A stretch of DNA of 64,000 bases, from positions 806,001 to 870,000 of the forward strand of contig SJSR01000001.1 in NCBI GenBank assembly GCA_004331795.1, in the 5' to 3' direction. Positions 17,804-26,320 of the stretch are shown in pieces. Each line of letters starts with the position of its first letter. Positions within the stretch are counted from its first letter, which is position 1. The translations under genes were made by a program, and so were the position numbers. The notes beneath the pieces were generated by a model that did not search any database, had not been told where the DNA came from, and saw only the letters and a program-made list of their open reading frames with translations. The stretch is from Erythrobacteraceae bacterium CFH 75059. Lineage in GTDB: Bacteria; Pseudomonadota; Alphaproteobacteria; Sphingomonadales; Sphingomonadaceae.

Positions 17804-19978
17804 TCACCAGGGGTGCGGAAGCGCTGCGGGCAGCGAGAGGGAAGCGGTGCCGGACTGCTGCACCCACAGCCGGTGTTGCGGGAACGCCGTCGCCAGTGCC
17901 CGCCACTCCGCGCCCGGCAGCACCAGGCCGGGCCTGTCCGTCACCCAGCGCGCCGCCGGCGCCTCCGGAGGGCCGAAGCCGACCACGTACTGTTCACGCT
18001 CCTCCACCAGCGGCACGTCGAGCGCATCGGTCCAGACCCAGGCTCCCCGCGCTCGTCGGATCCACGTCCACGCGACCGCGCCGTCCTCCCGCATGCGGCA
18101 GCGGCCGTGAACCGGCGGCAGGGGCCGCACGGACGCACCGCTGTTCTCCACCGCGGCGAGCACCGGCTCTGCATCGCCGAAGCCGAGCGCGGCAATGCCT
18201 TCGCCGCCGCCATCCGGCAGGTCCAGCCGCGTCAACCCGTGGGTGAGCAGCGTCACCGGGGCGCCCGCCGGATGACCGTCCATCGCCGCCTGTTCCGTTC
18301 CGCCGCGGCCGCGCAGGAGCCCCGTCAGCCGCCACCGCCCGGATCCGAGCGGCTCGGCGCGGGTGAACTGCACGACCTCGCTGCCCACCAGCATCCGGTT
18401 GCCGCCGCGGGCGAGCCCCTCGGCGTCGAGGGGCGGTGGCTGCGGCCAGTCTCCCGTGCCCAGAATGTCGCACCAGGCGTGCGGATCGAGTCTCAGCCCC
18501 GGCGACGGCGCAAGCAGGGTGAGAAGCGAACCGAGGCAACCCTGCTCGTCAATGGCCGCGTCGAGCGGCAGGAGGGTCCCGCCCTGAAGCGTGTGCAGCG
18601 CCACCGGCCGCCACTGCGCGCCCGCGGACGTCGCGGCGACGGCGAACACCTGCCGGACGGCAGTTTCGGACAGCGACGAGGGCGGAAGCTCGAACACGCG
18701 CAGCCGGGTCGCGGCGGGCGCCGCATCGGCGGCGCGGTATGGAGTGCCTGCCGCCCCGGGCGCCGCGTCGAGGGACGGGTCCGGCTCGCGGACGAGTTCC
18801 AGTTCGACGCCGGTGCTGCGCCACTCCCATGCTTCCATGCGCCAGACGCCGCCATGGCCGGGCACCTCGACCCGGCCTTGACGCAGGAGGGCCGGGTCAA
18901 GCTCGGCACAGCGCCAGGCCAGCGTCTCGCCGGCGGCGTCCGCGCGCTGCGCCGCCCTGTCCACCAGCATGCGCGCCCCGTCGGCATCGAGGCTCCCGGC
19001 AAACTCCAGCGTCCGTCCCCGGCGGGCACCGGACGGAGCCAGTGCGCGCTGGACACCGGGCTGATAGTCGCGGTCGATGTCATGGTAGCGAAGCGCCTCA
19101 ATACCCGATTGCGGGCGCGGGTCCCGGACGCTGCACAGACCCGCGTCGCGCCCGAACTCGCCCTCTGCCGAACGTGCCCGCGCGCCGAGACGGATCGGTG
19201 GCACAGACGTCGCGGACAGATGAAGCGAAAGGCCGGCGCCTGCCGGGGCGGTCCGCAGGGGATAGAGCTGCGACAGCGTGTCCAGCACCTCGGCCACGGT
19301 GCCGCCTTCGTGCGAATAGCCGCGCAGCGCGGGTGTGCGCACCTCGGACGCATCCACGTCCGGCACTCCCTCCACCAGACGCCCGACCAGCGCGGCGGCG
19401 TCGCCCGCGAACACCTCGAAGGACAGCGCCGGCAGGCGGTTGCCGTAGCCGCCAAGGTCCAGATCCTCGAACACGGCGTAGGCCCGGCCGCGATAGGCGG
19501 GGCAGGATGCGCCGTGCACCGCCCGCAGCAGCGGGTCGCACTCCTGATCCTCGTGCCCGCAATGGATGCGCAGCCTTCCGCCCGTCTTGAGGTCGCCCGC
19601 CGCGCCGCGCAGCAGCGTGCCGTCCGCCCAGATCCGGCCGATCCCGTCGATCGGCGCTCCGGCCACCATGACCGCGAACGAGGCGCTGTAGCTGAAGCGG
19701 GTCGTGCGCGGCTGGCCCTTGCCCCCGCCGCGCTCTGCCCGTTCGCGGAGTGCGTCCGCCCAGATGACCGAGCCGCCGGTGCGGACGCTGCCGTGATGGA
19801 CCGGGAGCGGTTCGCCATAGGTGGAGGTGGTCAGCGCCAGCTCCTTGAGCCGCGGACCCTCGCCGCGCCGAGCGCGCAGCAGCCGTCCGTCGAGCGTTTG
19901 GCCAAGCAAGGCTCCGGCGGCGCCGCCGAGCGGGCCGCCGATCGCCGTTCCCACCGCGCCGAGCACGAGTGTCGCCAT
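17804..19978 (-). CDS. GTA tail hub / host-specificity protein (gp15-like)
   Basis: A 724-residue phage-tail protein resembling Rhodobacter GTA gp15. It has a Gly/Ala-rich start (GTAIGGPLGGAAGALLGQ), a core with FSYSASFAVMV, RIWADGTLLRG and AYAVFEDLDLGGYGNRLP, a phage-tail-3-like middle, and a C-terminal receptor part with EVVQFTRAEPL. The Rhodobacter protein is about 1,300 residues because it carries a TIM-barrel domain after the GNRVP region; here the sequence goes straight on, so that module is absent. It probably forms the baseplate hub. Confidence 0.88.
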   Translation of the reverse strand: MATLVLGAVGTAIGGPLGGAAGALLGQTLDGRLLRARRGEGPRLKELALTTSTYGEPLPVHHGSVRTGGSVIWADALRERAERGGGKGQPRTTRFSYSASFAVMVAGAPIDGIGRIWADGTLLRGAAGDLKTGGRLRIHCGHEDQECDPLLRAVHGASCPAYRGRAYAVFEDLDLGGYGNRLPALSFEVFAGDAAALVGRLVEGVPDVDASEVRTPALRGYSHEGGTVAEVLDTLSQLYPLRTAPAGAGLSLHLSATSVPPIRLGARARSAEGEFGRDAGLCSVRDPRPQSGIEALRYHDIDRDYQPGVQRALAPSGARRGRTLEFAGSLDADGARMLVDRAAQRADAAGETLAWRCAELDPALLRQGRVEVPGHGGVWRMEAWEWRSTGVELELVREPDPSLDAAPGAAGTPYRAADAAPAATRLRVFELPPSSLSETAVRQVFAVAATSAGAQWRPVALHTLQGGTLLPLDAAIDEQGCLGSLLTLLAPSPGLRLDPHAWCDILGTGDWPQPPPLDAEGLARGGNRMLVGSEVVQFTRAEPLGSGRWRLTGLLRGRGGTEQAAMDGHPAGAPVTLLTHGLTRLDLPDGGGEGIAALGFGDAEPVLAAVENSGASVRPLPPVHGRCRMREDGAVAWTWIRRARGAWVWTDALDVPLVEEREQYVVGFGPPEAPAARWVTDRPGLVLPGAEWRALATAFPQHRLWVQQSGTASLSLPAALPHPW

Positions 19979-19993
19979 GATCTGCTCCTTTGG

Positions 19994-20407
19994 TCAACCT
20001 GCCAGCCGCCAGCGGCTGTGCAGGGGATCGGCCGGTGCGCCGTGCCATTCCGCCACCCGCCGCAGACCGGCATGGGCGTGAACAAAGGCATCCGGTCCGG
20101 TCGCGATCATCAGGTGATGCTGGGCCGGGCCGGGGCGGGTCAGCAGCACGTCTCCCACCGCGACGGGGTCGGCTCCGCCCACCTGGCGAAATCCGGCCCC
20201 AGCAAAGCACGCCAGGTGCCGGGCGATGGTTGCGTTGCGCAGGGCGTAGCCGGTCGGCAGCGCCGCAGGCCGCCCAATCGCGCCGAGAGCGCAGCCGAGC
20301 AGGCCGACGCAGTCGACGCCCGTTTCGGGTGAGCGCCCGTGCAGGCGGAAGGGCGTGCCGACCAGCGCCCGCGCCGCCAGCGCGAGCCGTTCCTGCGGCG
20401 TGATCAT
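19994..20407 (-). CDS. GTA NlpC/P60-type cell-wall peptidase (gp14-like)
   Basis: A 137-residue peptidase. The start MITPQERLALAARALVGTPFRLHGRSP leads into the catalytic Cys motif GVDCVGL, with the catalytic His in HHLMIATG and a second His region FVHAHAG. In GTA particles it is thought to cut peptidoglycan during DNA delivery. The start is fixed by the ATGA overlap with gp13; the longer open frame is a shadow. Confidence 0.88.
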   Translation of the reverse strand: MITPQERLALAARALVGTPFRLHGRSPETGVDCVGLLGCALGAIGRPAALPTGYALRNATIARHLACFAGAGFRQVGGADPVAVGDVLLTRPGPAQHHLMIATGPDAFVHAHAGLRRVAEWHGAPADPLHSRWRLAG

Positions 20408-21219
20408 CGCAGGGCCGGAAGCTGGGCGAGCAGGTCGTTGCCCGGCAGAAACGGCTCGCCCTGGAAGTTGCGGGCGTTGCCGAACCGCCGCGTGCAGGTC
20501 TCCAGCCGGCCGTCGCAGCCCTCGCGCAGCCACGCCCGCATGCCCGGCGCAAGCCCCGGCGGCAGCGGACTGCCGCAGACGAGCGGCCAGGTGCCGCCCT
20601 GGCGCAAGGCGACGATGGCCCCGCGGCCAGACCCGTCGATCCAGCGCAGGGTGCCAAAGTGGAAGCGCGCGGCGTCGATCCCCTCAAACCGCACCCCGCC
20701 GCTGTCGGGATCGCAGGCGGCGAGGCGCGCCTCCACCGTGAAGCGGGCCGGGGAAAGGTCGCATCCCGGACCCGCCAGCCGTGCGCGGCAGGTCGGGCTG
20801 GTCCGCGCCACCGGGTCGTGCGCCAGCGCGGCGACGGCGCCGTTCAGCTCGGCGCTGAACCGCTGTCCGTCCCGCGCAACGCGGCCGATGCGGCCGCCAT
20901 AGAGCACCTCGCGCTCAAGGGAGCACCAGTCGACGGCGCCGACCAGCACCGTGGCATGGTCGAACCGGCCCGCGACAAGATCGGTCTCGTCGATGGTGTC
21001 GTGAGACAGGGCGCCCTCGATGTCGAGGCTCGATCCGGAAAGCCCGGCCCCGATGCGGATGGCCGAAGGCAGCAGTCCGGGGGCGGCGCGATGCCGCACG
21101 CCGTCGAACCACAGGTCGCGGTCGTGCGTCGTGAAGCCGAGAGTGACGCCGTCGCGGCGGTGGATACGCCAGAACGTCGCCACCGTCTCGACCGCCCGGG
21201 CGAAAAAGATCCGGCTCAT
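20404..21219 (-). CDS. GTA tail protein, DUF2163 (gp13-like)
   Basis: A 271-residue DUF2163/BR0599-type tail protein. The start is TVATFWRIHRRDGVTLGFTTHDRDL, and the late part has Cys pairs (SPTCRARLAGPGCDL, VCGSPLP, CDGRLETCTRRFGNARNFQGEPFLPG). In Rhodobacter GTA this subunit forms part of the hub and has an iron-sulfur-type Cys arrangement. Both ends overlap neighbours by 4 nt (ATGA). Confidence 0.88.
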   Translation of the reverse strand: MSRIFFARAVETVATFWRIHRRDGVTLGFTTHDRDLWFDGVRHRAAPGLLPSAIRIGAGLSGSSLDIEGALSHDTIDETDLVAGRFDHATVLVGAVDWCSLEREVLYGGRIGRVARDGQRFSAELNGAVAALAHDPVARTSPTCRARLAGPGCDLSPARFTVEARLAACDPDSGGVRFEGIDAARFHFGTLRWIDGSGRGAIVALRQGGTWPLVCGSPLPPGLAPGMRAWLREGCDGRLETCTRRFGNARNFQGEPFLPGNDLLAQLPALR

Positions 21220-23531
21220 GCGTCCTCCCGCACTTCGACAAGCGGCACGCTCGGCGCCTCGCCCGCGGCAAAGGCGACGCCGCTGATCTCGAGCCGGTCC
21301 TGGGCGAACCGCACGGGCACGTCGAACAGGAAGCCCGCGCGGACCACCGCCCCCGGCGGCGGGGCGACCGCGTCGAAGACGATGATGCCGCCCGGCTCGA
21401 GGTGCCAGTCGTGGCGTTCCTCGCCGTCCACGCTGACCCGCACCGTGGCCGCTTCGGGCCGGGTGATCCGCCGCCGCTGTTCCCCATAGTGCTTCACCAG
21501 CGCGAACCGCCCCTTCCTACCGTCGCCCGTGCCGAGCACCTGGTCGCCGGGCGAGGGAGTGCCGGTCATCCCATGGGACGAGTGGTCGAACGGATCGCGC
21601 AGCAGAAAGCCGCGCGCCGGACCGTGGCGGGCGCGGAAGAACGCCAGCAGGGTCGCCAGCTCGGCCTCGCTGCGGAGGCCCGGTCCGACATCGAACTGCA
21701 GCCGCGCATCGGCCCACAGCGCGGTGCGGCGCTCGTGTCCCGATGCGGTGGCGACGACCGTGGTGGAGAATTCCGGCGCGACGCTCGTGTCGCGGCCGAG
21801 CGCCAGCGGATAGGGAACGGGGTCGATGCTCTGCATGGCGCTCTCCGGGTAAGAGGGAAGGCGGACGTATCCGTCCCGCGCGATCTGGGGCAGCGCCCAG
21901 ACGAACCGGCGCGTGACGCCCCGCGCGGCGGCGGCATCCAGTCCGGCGTCGATGCGCTGCCAGAACAGGTCGGCGTCCGCTGCTGCCAGAACGAAGCCGG
22001 AGAGGTAGTCCTGCCGGGCAACGGGGTAGCCGAGCTTGGCGTCCACGAACCGAAGCGCGGCGTGGCGCCGGACCTCCGCTCCTGCCGTCAGCCAGTCGTA
22101 GTCCTCCAGCTGCAGCCGGTCGAAGGCCGGCCAGGCCCATTCCCGCGGCAGGTTCAGCCGGTGGAGTTCGGGCGTCGCCGGATCAAGGACGGTCGGCGTG
22201 AAGGCGAGCAGCAGGATCTGCGCGCCGGCCGGCCCGGCCGCGGCGCGCGCGGCGGCGGCGATCTGCGTCGTGGCGTCGGCCAGCAGCGTGCCGGCCGCGT
22301 CGAGCAGCGCGCATTGCTGCGCATCCAGCGGTCCGGCCACCGACGGAATGGCGACCGGATCGCCGCCCAGCGCGGCGCGGGCTGCGGGATCGTAGAGGCA
22401 CGGCCTGCCGTCGGGCATGATCCACCACCACGGTTCGCCGATCTGGAACCGCACGGGCAATCCGGCCTCCCGCAGCAGCGCCACCCAGCGCTGCGCGCTC
22501 AGCGCCAGCCAGCCCACGGCCGCCGCGCTGGCCGGAGACAGCAGCGCCGAAGGCGGATCCCAGCCGGTGCGTCCGGGCGTGCCGTCGTCGGCGCGCTGCT
22601 GCCAGGCGTCGGGGCAGTGCGCCGCGAGCAGCTCGAATGAAAGCGACAGGATCGGCTCGAACCCCTGCGCGGCGCATCCGGCAAGATACGCCCGGTGCCA
22701 GCGCAGCGCAGGCTCGCACAGCGCCCCGTCCGGCGTCGCCAGCAGCCGGCCCTCTCCCGGAGCGAGGCGGAAGAAGTGGCTCATCCCGACATAGTGGAGC
22801 AGGTACCGCCCGTAGCCGAGCGCCCGCACCGTGCGCAGCAGCCGGTCCGGCGTCTGGTTGAAGGCATCGTCATAGGCGGTGGCGGCATGCTCGCCATGAA
22901 CGGGCAGCAACACGTCGCCGATCTCCAGCAGGGCGTGCCGCCCCTCGCAGCGCATCTCGCTCAGCTCGGCCCAGCCGTTCACCCGCTGCGGCAGCGGCGC
23001 ATCGCTGCCGCCGGCATAGCCGGGCGGTGCCAGCGAGATGAACATTCGGTCGATGGCGCGAGGGTGCACCGCTTCTCCCGGAAGGGTGAACCCCGCCTGG
23101 AGATGGCCGAAGGGCAGCACGATGACGGCATCTTCGGGATCGCCGGTGGCGTAGTTCCACAGGCGCACATACCAGTGCCGCGCGACACCGTCGGCATCGC
23201 GTCCCTCGATAGTGAGCGTGGGACCGTTGGCGGCATCCAGCGGGATCAGCCCCGCCGAACGCCAGCGGAAGCGCAGGGTGCAGTGGTCGTAATCCGTCTG
23301 CGTCGCATAGGCGAGCAGCGGATGGTCGAGCGCATCGGCGCTGTCCCAGATCAGGCCGGCGAGTTCTCCCCGGTGGAAGAACTCGCAATCGACGCGCAGC
23401 CCGTCCGGCGCCGTCGTCACCACGCTGGCCATCATCGGGCGCGGGAAATTGACGGTCCAGAAGCGCGGATCGAACCGCTGGATATGGTCGGTGTGCTGGC
23501 CGGTGCGGGCCGGGCAAAGCCAGAACGCCAT
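21216..23531 (-). CDS. GTA distal tail protein (DUF2460) fused to a large CBM/TIM-barrel-like N-terminus (gp12-like)
   Basis: A 771-residue protein. Residues ~566-771 match Rhodobacter GTA gp12 (DUF2460): SGHERRTALWADARLQFDVGPGLRS, FFRARHGPARGFLLRDPFD, GFLFDVPVRF and SVPLVEVRED. The family is normally ~210 residues. The extra 565 residues look like a beta-sandwich (about 15-190) followed by a TIM-barrel-like region (about 205-550) with LRTVRALGYGRYLLHY, FQIGEPWWW, LQLEDYDWLTAG and RFVWALPQ. Met566 (21836) has an upstream GGAG and could start a free DUF2460 product. The carbohydrate-related fold is my reading, not verified. Confidence 0.82.
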   Translation of the reverse strand: MAFWLCPARTGQHTDHIQRFDPRFWTVNFPRPMMASVVTTAPDGLRVDCEFFHRGELAGLIWDSADALDHPLLAYATQTDYDHCTLRFRWRSAGLIPLDAANGPTLTIEGRDADGVARHWYVRLWNYATGDPEDAVIVLPFGHLQAGFTLPGEAVHPRAIDRMFISLAPPGYAGGSDAPLPQRVNGWAELSEMRCEGRHALLEIGDVLLPVHGEHAATAYDDAFNQTPDRLLRTVRALGYGRYLLHYVGMSHFFRLAPGEGRLLATPDGALCEPALRWHRAYLAGCAAQGFEPILSLSFELLAAHCPDAWQQRADDGTPGRTGWDPPSALLSPASAAAVGWLALSAQRWVALLREAGLPVRFQIGEPWWWIMPDGRPCLYDPAARAALGGDPVAIPSVAGPLDAQQCALLDAAGTLLADATTQIAAAARAAAGPAGAQILLLAFTPTVLDPATPELHRLNLPREWAWPAFDRLQLEDYDWLTAGAEVRRHAALRFVDAKLGYPVARQDYLSGFVLAAADADLFWQRIDAGLDAAAARGVTRRFVWALPQIARDGYVRLPSYPESAMQSIDPVPYPLALGRDTSVAPEFSTTVVATASGHERRTALWADARLQFDVGPGLRSEAELATLLAFFRARHGPARGFLLRDPFDHSSHGMTGTPSPGDQVLGTGDGRKGRFALVKHYGEQRRRITRPEAATVRVSVDGEERHDWHLEPGGIIVFDAVAPPPGAVVRAGFLFDVPVRFAQDRLEISGVAFAAGEAPSVPLVEVREDA

Positions 23532-23572
23532 CGTGGAAACTCCCTGCTGCTGCTGAGGCGGCGGCGCGCCCG

Positions 23573-24166
23573 TCAGTCTGCCATCGCCCGCCGGATCGCG
23601 CTGGCGACCTGGCGGCCGGAACGCTGCAACGCGACCGGCGCCGAGGCGCCGGGCGGCGCGGCGAGGGTGATCGCGACCCGAACGTCGCGTGCGGGCCCTG
23701 CACCCCGGTTCGGCTCGATCCGGCCGGCGCTGGCGGGCACGAACACTTCGGGTCCGCGCTCCCCGACCAGCACCGGCCGGTGGGGCGACACGAGGCCGCC
23801 GGTGCTGCGGCCGGGCAGGCCGAGCAGCGCCCCGAGCGCGCCGCCGATCACCCCGGCCAGTCCGCCGCCCCCGGCTGCGGCTCCGCCCGGTCCGCCCGTT
23901 CCGCCCAGCAGACTGTGCAGCCCGCTGCGGACCGCCTCGGCGGCAATCGCCGACAGCGCCCTGAACGCCGCGTCCCGCAGCTCGTCGAAGCCGACGCTCC
24001 CGCGCCGGATCGCCGTGAGAAGGCCGTCCTCGAGAACGCGTCCGGCGCGCGCGAAGCCGCCGGTCAGCGACCCGTCGACGCTGCTTCTCAGCCGGTCCAT
24101 GTCGGCGGCAAAGGCGCGGGTGTCGGCCCGCACCTCCACCATCAGCGTGTCGAGATCGTCAGCCAT
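23573..24166 (-). CDS. GTA tail tape-measure protein (gp11-like)
   Basis: A 197-residue short tape measure. The N-terminus is helical (LMVEVRADTRAFAADMDRLRSSVDGSL), followed by GSVGFDELRDAAFRALSAIAAEAVRSGL, a Gly/Ala-rich hydrophobic centre and a conserved GGLVSPHRPVLVGERGPEVFVP segment typical of tape-measure C-termini. The small size fits the short tail of GTA particles. The start at 24166 is chosen because GAGGAG lies 8 nt upstream; a GTG 9 nt earlier is less well placed. It overlaps the chaperone gene by 8 nt. Confidence 0.85.
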   Translation of the reverse strand: MADDLDTLMVEVRADTRAFAADMDRLRSSVDGSLTGGFARAGRVLEDGLLTAIRRGSVGFDELRDAAFRALSAIAAEAVRSGLHSLLGGTGGPGGAAAGGGGLAGVIGGALGALLGLPGRSTGGLVSPHRPVLVGERGPEVFVPASAGRIEPNRGAGPARDVRVAITLAAPPGASAPVALQRSGRQVASAIRRAMAD

Positions 24167-24353
24167 CGGCGTCACTCCTCATCAGCAGCTCGATTTCGGC
24201 GCGGCTGGGCGGCGCGGCGACGGGATCAGGCGCGGGAAGGCAGGCGAGCAGTTCCGCCGGGGTGGCGGACCAGAACACCGGCGGCGTCCAGCCGAGCATC
24301 GCCGCGGCCCGCTGAAGCGCGGCGGCATCGCTGGCGAAGCGCCGCCCGCTCAT
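24159..24353 (-). CDS. GTA tail assembly chaperone (gp10.1-like, DUF2376)
   Basis: A 64-residue protein: MSGRRFASDAAALQRAAAMLGWTPP, then WSATPAELLACLPA and a C-terminal helix IELLMRSDADG. Its order (after gp10 and before the tape measure) and the FASDAAALQRAAA...LGWTPPVFW pattern match the small tail chaperone of GTA clusters. The start overlaps gp10 as ATGA. Confidence 0.8.
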   Translation of the reverse strand: MSGRRFASDAAALQRAAAMLGWTPPVFWSATPAELLACLPAPDPVAAPPSRAEIELLMRSDADG

Positions 24354-24664
24354 CCGCTGCCCCCGAAGATCTGCGTCAGCAGCGTACGCAGCGGCCGCGT
24401 CGCCGCTGTCAGGCCCGCCTCCAGCACCGCGCGGCCGACCGCCTCGCGGCTGACCTCCTGGCGCGCGGCGGCGCAGTGCCAGAACAGGGTGGCGATCTCC
24501 TGCAGCCGCAGGTCGCCGGCCGCGGCGCGCTCGGCGAGGGCGAACAGCGAGCCGATCTCCTCTTCGGCCCGCACGAGCGCATCGAAGCTGGGCCGCAGCA
24601 GCAGCGGCCGCCCGTCCACCTGCAGCTCCGCCTCGCCGCGAACGGGATTGGCGGGGCGGCTCAT
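24350..24664 (-). CDS. GTA gp10-like tail chaperone
   Basis: A 104-residue GTA_gp10-family protein: N-terminal EAELQVDGRPLLLRPSFDALVRAEEEIGSLFAL, then LQEIATLFWHCAAARQEVSREAVGRAVLEAGL. It probably coats the tape measure before tail assembly. It overlaps both neighbours by 4 nt. Confidence 0.83.
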   Translation of the reverse strand: MSRPANPVRGEAELQVDGRPLLLRPSFDALVRAEEEIGSLFALAERAAAGDLRLQEIATLFWHCAAARQEVSREAVGRAVLEAGLTAATRPLRTLLTQIFGGSG

Positions 24665-25068
24665 GCGGGCACCACCGGGCCGGAGGACTCCAGCTGCAGC
24701 GCGTAGTTGCGCTCGTTGTTGAAGTCGCCGGCATAGTCGAGCCGCTGCACGAGGAAGCGCCCGCGCAGCCGTTCCCCGCCTTCGAAGGACAGCTCGCAGG
24801 TGGCGAGCGTTCCGGCGAGCGCATGGGCACGCACCGCCGCCTCCGCCTCGCTGGCGAGGAAGATGCCGCTGGCGCTCACCGACACGGACCGCGTGCCGGC
24901 GCCGTCGAGCAGGTCGCGCCAGCCGCCCGACTCCTTGTGGGTCACGACGACGGGGTCGCCGTTGATCGACATCTGGGTGGTGCGCAGCCCGGCAACAGTG
25001 CGGAACGCCGCCGGATCGGCGGCATCCGCGATCTTGAGCAGGAAGGCGGAACCCTTCTGGGCAGTCAT
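24661..25068 (-). CDS. GTA major tail tube protein (gp9-like, TP901-1 family)
   Basis: A 135-residue tail tube protein: MTAQKGSAFLLKI, TVAGLRTTQMSINGDPVVVTHKESGGWRDLLDGAGTRSVSVSASGIF and a closing FNNERNYALQLESSG. This matches the phage major tail protein of TP901-1 type used by GTA. It stacks in hexamers to form the tail. The stop overlaps gp10 as ATGA. Confidence 0.88.
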   Translation of the reverse strand: MTAQKGSAFLLKIADAADPAAFRTVAGLRTTQMSINGDPVVVTHKESGGWRDLLDGAGTRSVSVSASGIFLASEAEAAVRAHALAGTLATCELSFEGGERLRGRFLVQRLDYAGDFNNERNYALQLESSGPVVPA

Positions 25069-25102
25069 GGGCAGATCCTTTCGGTGGGTGATGGGCGGCG
25101 GG

Positions 25103-25498
25103 TCAGGCTGCCGCGAGCAGCAGGAAGCGGTATTCGAGCAGCACCGCGCGCAGGTTGCGCGGGCGGCGTTCCGTGCGCGAGCGCAGGAAGCCCGTCGCGA
25201 CCAGCTGGAACCCGTCCTGTTCCGGCGCCATGGCGGCGATCCGCTGCTCCACGCGGGCGGCGAGGCGGTCGGCCTCGTCCGTGGCGTCGCCGCGCACCAG
25301 CAACTCGAGCGCCACCCGGACCTCGCGCCCGCTGCGCTCCTTGACGCTCCAGTCGCTGGCCGCGCTGGCGGCGAGGGCGAGCACCGGCGGCGGCGTTGCC
25401 GCCGGTCCCGTCTCCTCCCCGATCGCGTTCACACCGGCGCCGAGCACCGGGTCGGCGCGGAGCCAGTCGACGAGCGCGCGGCGCAGGGCGCTTTCCAT
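25103..25498 (-). CDS. GTA tail terminator protein (gp8-like, DUF3168)
   Basis: A 131-residue DUF3168 protein: MESALRRALVDWLRADPVL, a central WSVKERSGREVRVALELLVRGDATDEADRLAARVEQRI, and a C-terminal RRPRNLRAVLLEYRFLL. DUF3168 proteins cap the tail and join it to the head. It starts 3 nt after the small gp7-position gene and ends 34 nt before gp9. Confidence 0.85.
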   Translation of the reverse strand: MESALRRALVDWLRADPVLGAGVNAIGEETGPAATPPPVLALAASAASDWSVKERSGREVRVALELLVRGDATDEADRLAARVEQRIAAMAPEQDGFQLVATGFLRSRTERRPRNLRAVLLEYRFLLLAAA

Positions 25499-25501
25499 GG
25501 G

Positions 25502-25666
25502 TCATCCTTTCGTGAACAGGGGCCAGACGAGCCGCGGCGTGCGCCAGTGGCGCCCGTCTCCGTCGCGGGCGAGGCGCCGGGCGGCAGTGGCGGCCCGCGC
25601 CAGCCGGGCGGCGTCCTGGCGGAGCCGCGCCGTCAGCGCGGCGGCCGTGGTGCGGGCCGCGATCAT
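25502..25666 (-). CDS. Tiny protein in the GTA gp7 (head-tail adaptor) position
   Basis: A 54-residue protein starting MIAARTTAAALTARLRQDAARLARAATAARRLARD and ending WRTPRLVWPLFTKG. The start overlaps gp6 as ATGA and the end is 3 nt before gp8, exactly where Rhodobacter GTA encodes the ~110-residue gp7 adaptor. It is mainly one Arg/Ala-rich helix and shows no clear adaptor fold. It could be a reduced gp7, an unrelated small virion protein or a translational coupler. The frame is clean with no stop, so I treat it as coding. Confidence 0.55.
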   Translation of the reverse strand: MIAARTTAAALTARLRQDAARLARAATAARRLARDGDGRHWRTPRLVWPLFTKG

Positions 25667-26211
25667 GTCAGCCGCAGGTGCCGCCACGGACGCCACAGCG
25701 CGGTCACCGCCGCCGGCGGAGCCGAATCGCCGGCGGTGCCGCGCGCGTGGTGGAGATGGGCGGCGAGGCGCACGATCCCCTGCCGCAGCGCGCCCGGCAC
25801 TTCGGGCCACGTGGCGGCCAGACCGGCCGAACAGCGCACCACCAGACGATCAATTCCGTCATGCGGACGGAGCAGGCGGACGGCCGCCTCGCCGCCGGCG
25901 CCGATCCGCACCCGCACCTCGGGCCCGGCAAGGGCGACAGCCGCGCCGCTTGCGTCAAGGCCATGGACCGAGGCGACGCCCTGCACCGGCCGCGTCGCCA
26001 GCCGGCTCCAGCCGGCGCGGGCGGGCAGCGTCTCCGTGCAGGTCTGGCGCAGCGGCATGACGCCGGTGAACGCCTCGCAGGCGTCCAGTGCGGCGCGAAG
26101 CTGCGCCTCGAGCAGGTCGTCCTCGCCCGCCGTCGTCACGGCGAGCCAGCTTTTCAGTTCGGCAAGCGGCGCGCCGGACAGTGCGGCAGGCGCGACAATG
26201 ACCCGCTGCAT
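25663..26211 (-). CDS. GTA head-tail connector protein (gp6-like)
   Basis: A 182-residue connector: APLAELKSWLAVTTAGEDDLLEAQLRAALDACEAFTG is the helical gp6-type start. A beta-rich middle follows, then a C-terminal helix GALRQGIVRLAAHLHHARG. The start at 26211 (MQRVIVAP) has GGAG 6 nt upstream, whereas the earlier ATG at 26223 lacks a ribosome site. It probably forms the adaptor ring under the portal. Confidence 0.83.
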   Translation of the reverse strand: MQRVIVAPAALSGAPLAELKSWLAVTTAGEDDLLEAQLRAALDACEAFTGVMPLRQTCTETLPARAGWSRLATRPVQGVASVHGLDASGAAVALAGPEVRVRIGAGGEAAVRLLRPHDGIDRLVVRCSAGLAATWPEVPGALRQGIVRLAAHLHHARGTAGDSAPPAAVTALWRPWRHLRLT

Positions 26212-26320
26212 GCGCGTCTCCATCGTTGCAACTGTGGGGTGGGCGCGCCCCGGCAAGGGGGCGGCCGGACGGAAGGGAGGGGCGGCGCGCCAGGGGTGGA
26301 GCGCGCCGCCCCCCGCGGCC

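Noticed and set aside
17813-20332. 839-codon plus-strand frame opposite the GTA hub gene
   Set aside because: Low-complexity Arg/Gly/Ala composition and antisense to well-recognised GTA genes.
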